From: Pelagibacterium xiamenense
GTDB lineage: Bacteria; Pseudomonadota; Alphaproteobacteria; Rhizobiales; Devosiaceae
Assembly: GCF_021166475.1 (NCBI RefSeq)
Contig: NZ_JAJOYS010000001.1
Span: 1,178,001-1,242,000, forward strand
Direction: 5' to 3'
DNA length: 64,000 nucleotides
Below are positions 62,761 through 64,000 of the stretch, in pieces. A model generated the notes under the pieces. That model ran no database searches and was not told where the DNA came from. It saw nothing but the letters and a program-made list of their open reading frames with translations. Every line of letters begins with the position of its first letter. The stretch's first letter is position 1. Both the position numbers and the translations under genes were made by a program.

Positions 62761-63540
62761 CTAGCGATCATTCAGCGCAAAGTCCAAGAACTGGCGAACA
62801 TATCCCGCTCTCGCTATGTGTAAAATTTCTTTGCTTCCCATGAGCACGATTCCTGCGAAATAAGCCCGAGCTTCGCCGTTGGCTACTTGAATCACAAACG
62901 TGGCGCCACCGCTCATGCCGTCAGGATGCGAAACCAGCGGCTGCAATACGCGGAGCCGTAGAAGTGTTTCGTCGTTCGGTTGCTCCGGGCCATCCGGTAG
63001 GCAGGTGAGGACTCGCCTGGCTTGCTTAAACGCACGCGTCGAACCTTCGAGGCTTAGCTGCTGATCGCCGGTAGGGAAGCCGGAGGCAATCATGGCTATG
63101 ATGTTGTCGCTACGAACGTCAGGAGGAATTTCAACAAAATTGTAGAAGCGTTCCTGAAGTGCCGGAATTTCTAGGCAGGGATCAGTAAAATCGAAGGCAG
63201 CAAGATCGTGCACGCCATTCTCATAAAGACCGTCAACAAAATGCCGAACACCCCCTGATGTGATGCAGAACTCGCCATCAGAAGTAAGAAGAGCGATTTG
63301 TTCCGATCGCCAACCCTTTAGTTGGTGGCGGCTACAAACGATAAAATAGCGCCCTCGATACTTTATTGCGACGCCTGAGGCGACAAGCGAAATGACGTAA
63401 GTTTCATCTTCATTGAGGGCGACGAGCGGTTGCGTGAATCGTGCCAAGACACTTTCGCCGCTTCGCGCCGGAATGAGAATACCGTTAAACCAAAAACTGA
63501 GGTCCAGACCGCGTTCAAGGATCAGCCGCTTTGTGCTCAT
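62761..63540 (-). CDS. Trypsin-like protein of unknown role, atypical composition
   Basis: A 259-residue protein without signal peptide. The chymotrypsin-fold triad can be placed as His72 (FIVCSRHQLKG), Asp112 or Asp117 (HDLAAFDFTD) and Ser210 (HPDGMSGGATFV), the GMSGG motif being that of trypsin-like peptidases. No PDZ domain follows. Codon use and GC (about half GC by eye) are clearly below neighbours, suggesting recent transfer. The start ATG at 63540 lies 31 bp from a 43-bp palindrome. No partner gene is evident; bacterial trypsin-like singletons occur in defence islands, but that is speculative here. Confidence 0.6.
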   Translation of the reverse strand: MSTKRLILERGLDLSFWFNGILIPARSGESVLARFTQPLVALNEDETYVISLVASGVAIKYRGRYFIVCSRHQLKGWRSEQIALLTSDGEFCITSGGVRHFVDGLYENGVHDLAAFDFTDPCLEIPALQERFYNFVEIPPDVRSDNIIAMIASGFPTGDQQLSLEGSTRAFKQARRVLTCLPDGPEQPNDETLLRLRVLQPLVSHPDGMSGGATFVIQVANGEARAYFAGIVLMGSKEILHIARAGYVRQFLDFALNDR

Positions 63541-63570
63541 GCGATGCCCAACACCATTGCGATATCGCCC

Positions 63571-63613
63571 AGGTTGTGTGGACACTTGGGATTCCCAAGT
63601 GTCCACACAACCT
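63571..63613. repeat. 43-bp perfect palindrome in a divergent gap
   Basis: Two 21-bp arms (63571-63591 and 63593-63613), exact reverse complements with a one-base centre, containing GTGGACAC/GTGTCCAC. It lies between the trypsin-like gene (reverse) and the alpha/beta hydrolase gene (forward), so it is transcribed as 5' leader of the former if the promoter is outside it. There is no T-tract for termination. A third GTGTCCAC copy covers the start codon of the hydrolase gene (63756-63763). Confidence 0.75.
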
Positions 63614-63755
63614 AGTCTGAATATCTTGTAACCTGACGGGCCACGTTGGCGAAACGCGTGAGTTTCGCGTGCGCCATAGCGAGGTTGACGGGCTGAGCCA
63701 GGAGCCAAACCTACCGCTGCCATCTCGGTTACCCTTTCCCACCAAGGAGCCTTCA

Positions 63756-64000
63756 GTGTCCACCCAAAACATGCACGAGCAGATGCTCTCCGAACTTGAT
63801 GTTTGCCTCGATCGCTTCGAAACGCGGCCTGAGGGCAGCAGGGTGTGGCGCGAGCTTTATTTCGCGCAGCCGATCGGTGTGCGTCCGCTGACGATGACGG
63901 TGATGGCCCCTGCAGGGCCGGGGCCGCATCCGCTTGTGGTTCAGATTCACGGCGGCGGCTGGATGGCCGGGCATCCGAACGTGACCAACGACAATCTTGA
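63756..64000 (+). CDS. Alpha/beta hydrolase (esterase-like), 3' end cut by window edge
   Basis: From GTG at 63756, with AAGGAG six bases upstream, the frame reads MSTQNMHEQMLSELDVCLDR and runs open to the window end (81 codons). The segment HPLVVQIHGGGWMAGHP carries the HGGGW oxyanion motif of the hormone-sensitive-lipase/esterase group. The nucleophile and acid residues lie beyond the window. Composition returns to the high-GC norm of the genome. Confidence 0.75.
   Translation, partial: MSTQNMHEQMLSELDVCLDRFETRPEGSRVWRELYFAQPIGVRPLTMTVMAPAGPGPHPLVVQIHGGGWMAGHPNVTNDNL

Noticed and set aside
63571-63770. Complete insertion sequence
   Set aside because: No transposase frame with DDE residues and no paired terminal repeats with target duplication; only the palindrome and a repeated GTGTCCAC remain.

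Overview
The window looks like chromosome of a high-GC, moderately halophilic alphaproteobacterium of the order Hyphomicrobiales (Rhizobiales), plausibly a Devosiaceae/Pelagibacterium-like marine organism. The evidence is the set of order-typical families (MucR, DUF5330, DUF6456, DUF1491, DUF2336, the DUF1254/DUF1214 pair, the rhizobial class 3 asparaginase), TTAA-N7-TTAA boxes matching the alphaproteobacterial cell-cycle regulator CtrA, and two salt-adaptation systems: a complete Mrp Na+/H+ antiporter operon and a complete ectoine/hydroxyectoine cluster. The genus is an inference from gene content only.

Layout. 1-4.6 kb: regulator-flanked oxidoreductases (LysR, cupin, Zn-alcohol dehydrogenase, aldo/keto reductase, AraC, GFA). 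4.8-8.9 kb: an Mla-type outer-membrane lipid transport operon. 9-18 kb: enol-lactonase, PadR, asparaginase, YjgR-type ATPase with a LOG-like protein, an odd receiver protein, SodB, oligopeptidase B and MsrB. 18.2-24.2 kb: mnhABCDEFG, with most genes overlapping. 24.3-27 kb: MucR, a stand-alone DnaA domain IV protein translationally overlapping a DUF6456 protein, SufE, DUF5330. 27.2-36 kb: envelope and cell-cycle style genes (PAS histidine kinase, peptidoglycan-binding protein, DUF2336, lipoprotein, DUF1254/1214, PBP1). 36-39 kb: YcgN, two methyltransferases and a HicAB remnant. 39-44.8 kb: ectR, ectABCD and ask, with palindromic operator candidates in front. 45-48.8 kb: QueF and a curli-like amyloid locus (two curlins and CsgH) interrupted by an opposite-strand RES/Xre toxin-antitoxin pair. 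48.8-52 kb: AlkD-like repair protein, ArsR and two SRPBCC proteins, AAC(3)-like acetyltransferase. 52-62.6 kb: Sel1 protein, MltB-type transglycosylase, GAF-GGDEF cyclase, glycosyltransferase 25, TrhA, ABC exporter, EamA transporter, IlvD. 62.7-64 kb: a gene of visibly lower GC for a trypsin-like protein of unknown role, a 43-bp perfect palindrome, and the start of an alpha/beta hydrolase.

How the genes work together. Mrp exports Na+ while EctA-D plus the dedicated aspartokinase Ask make compatible solutes, so the window carries both arms of salt tolerance. The envelope set (Mla, PBP1, MltB, peptidoglycan-binding protein, curlins) is interleaved with regulatory genes. Candidate CtrA boxes stand before the degenerate receiver gene, the histidine kinase, the DUF2336/54-aa gene pair and mltB, which suggests cell-cycle timing. 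No tRNA, rRNA, CRISPR array, complete insertion sequence or prophage was seen. Gene assignments rest on reading motifs by eye; no database search was run.
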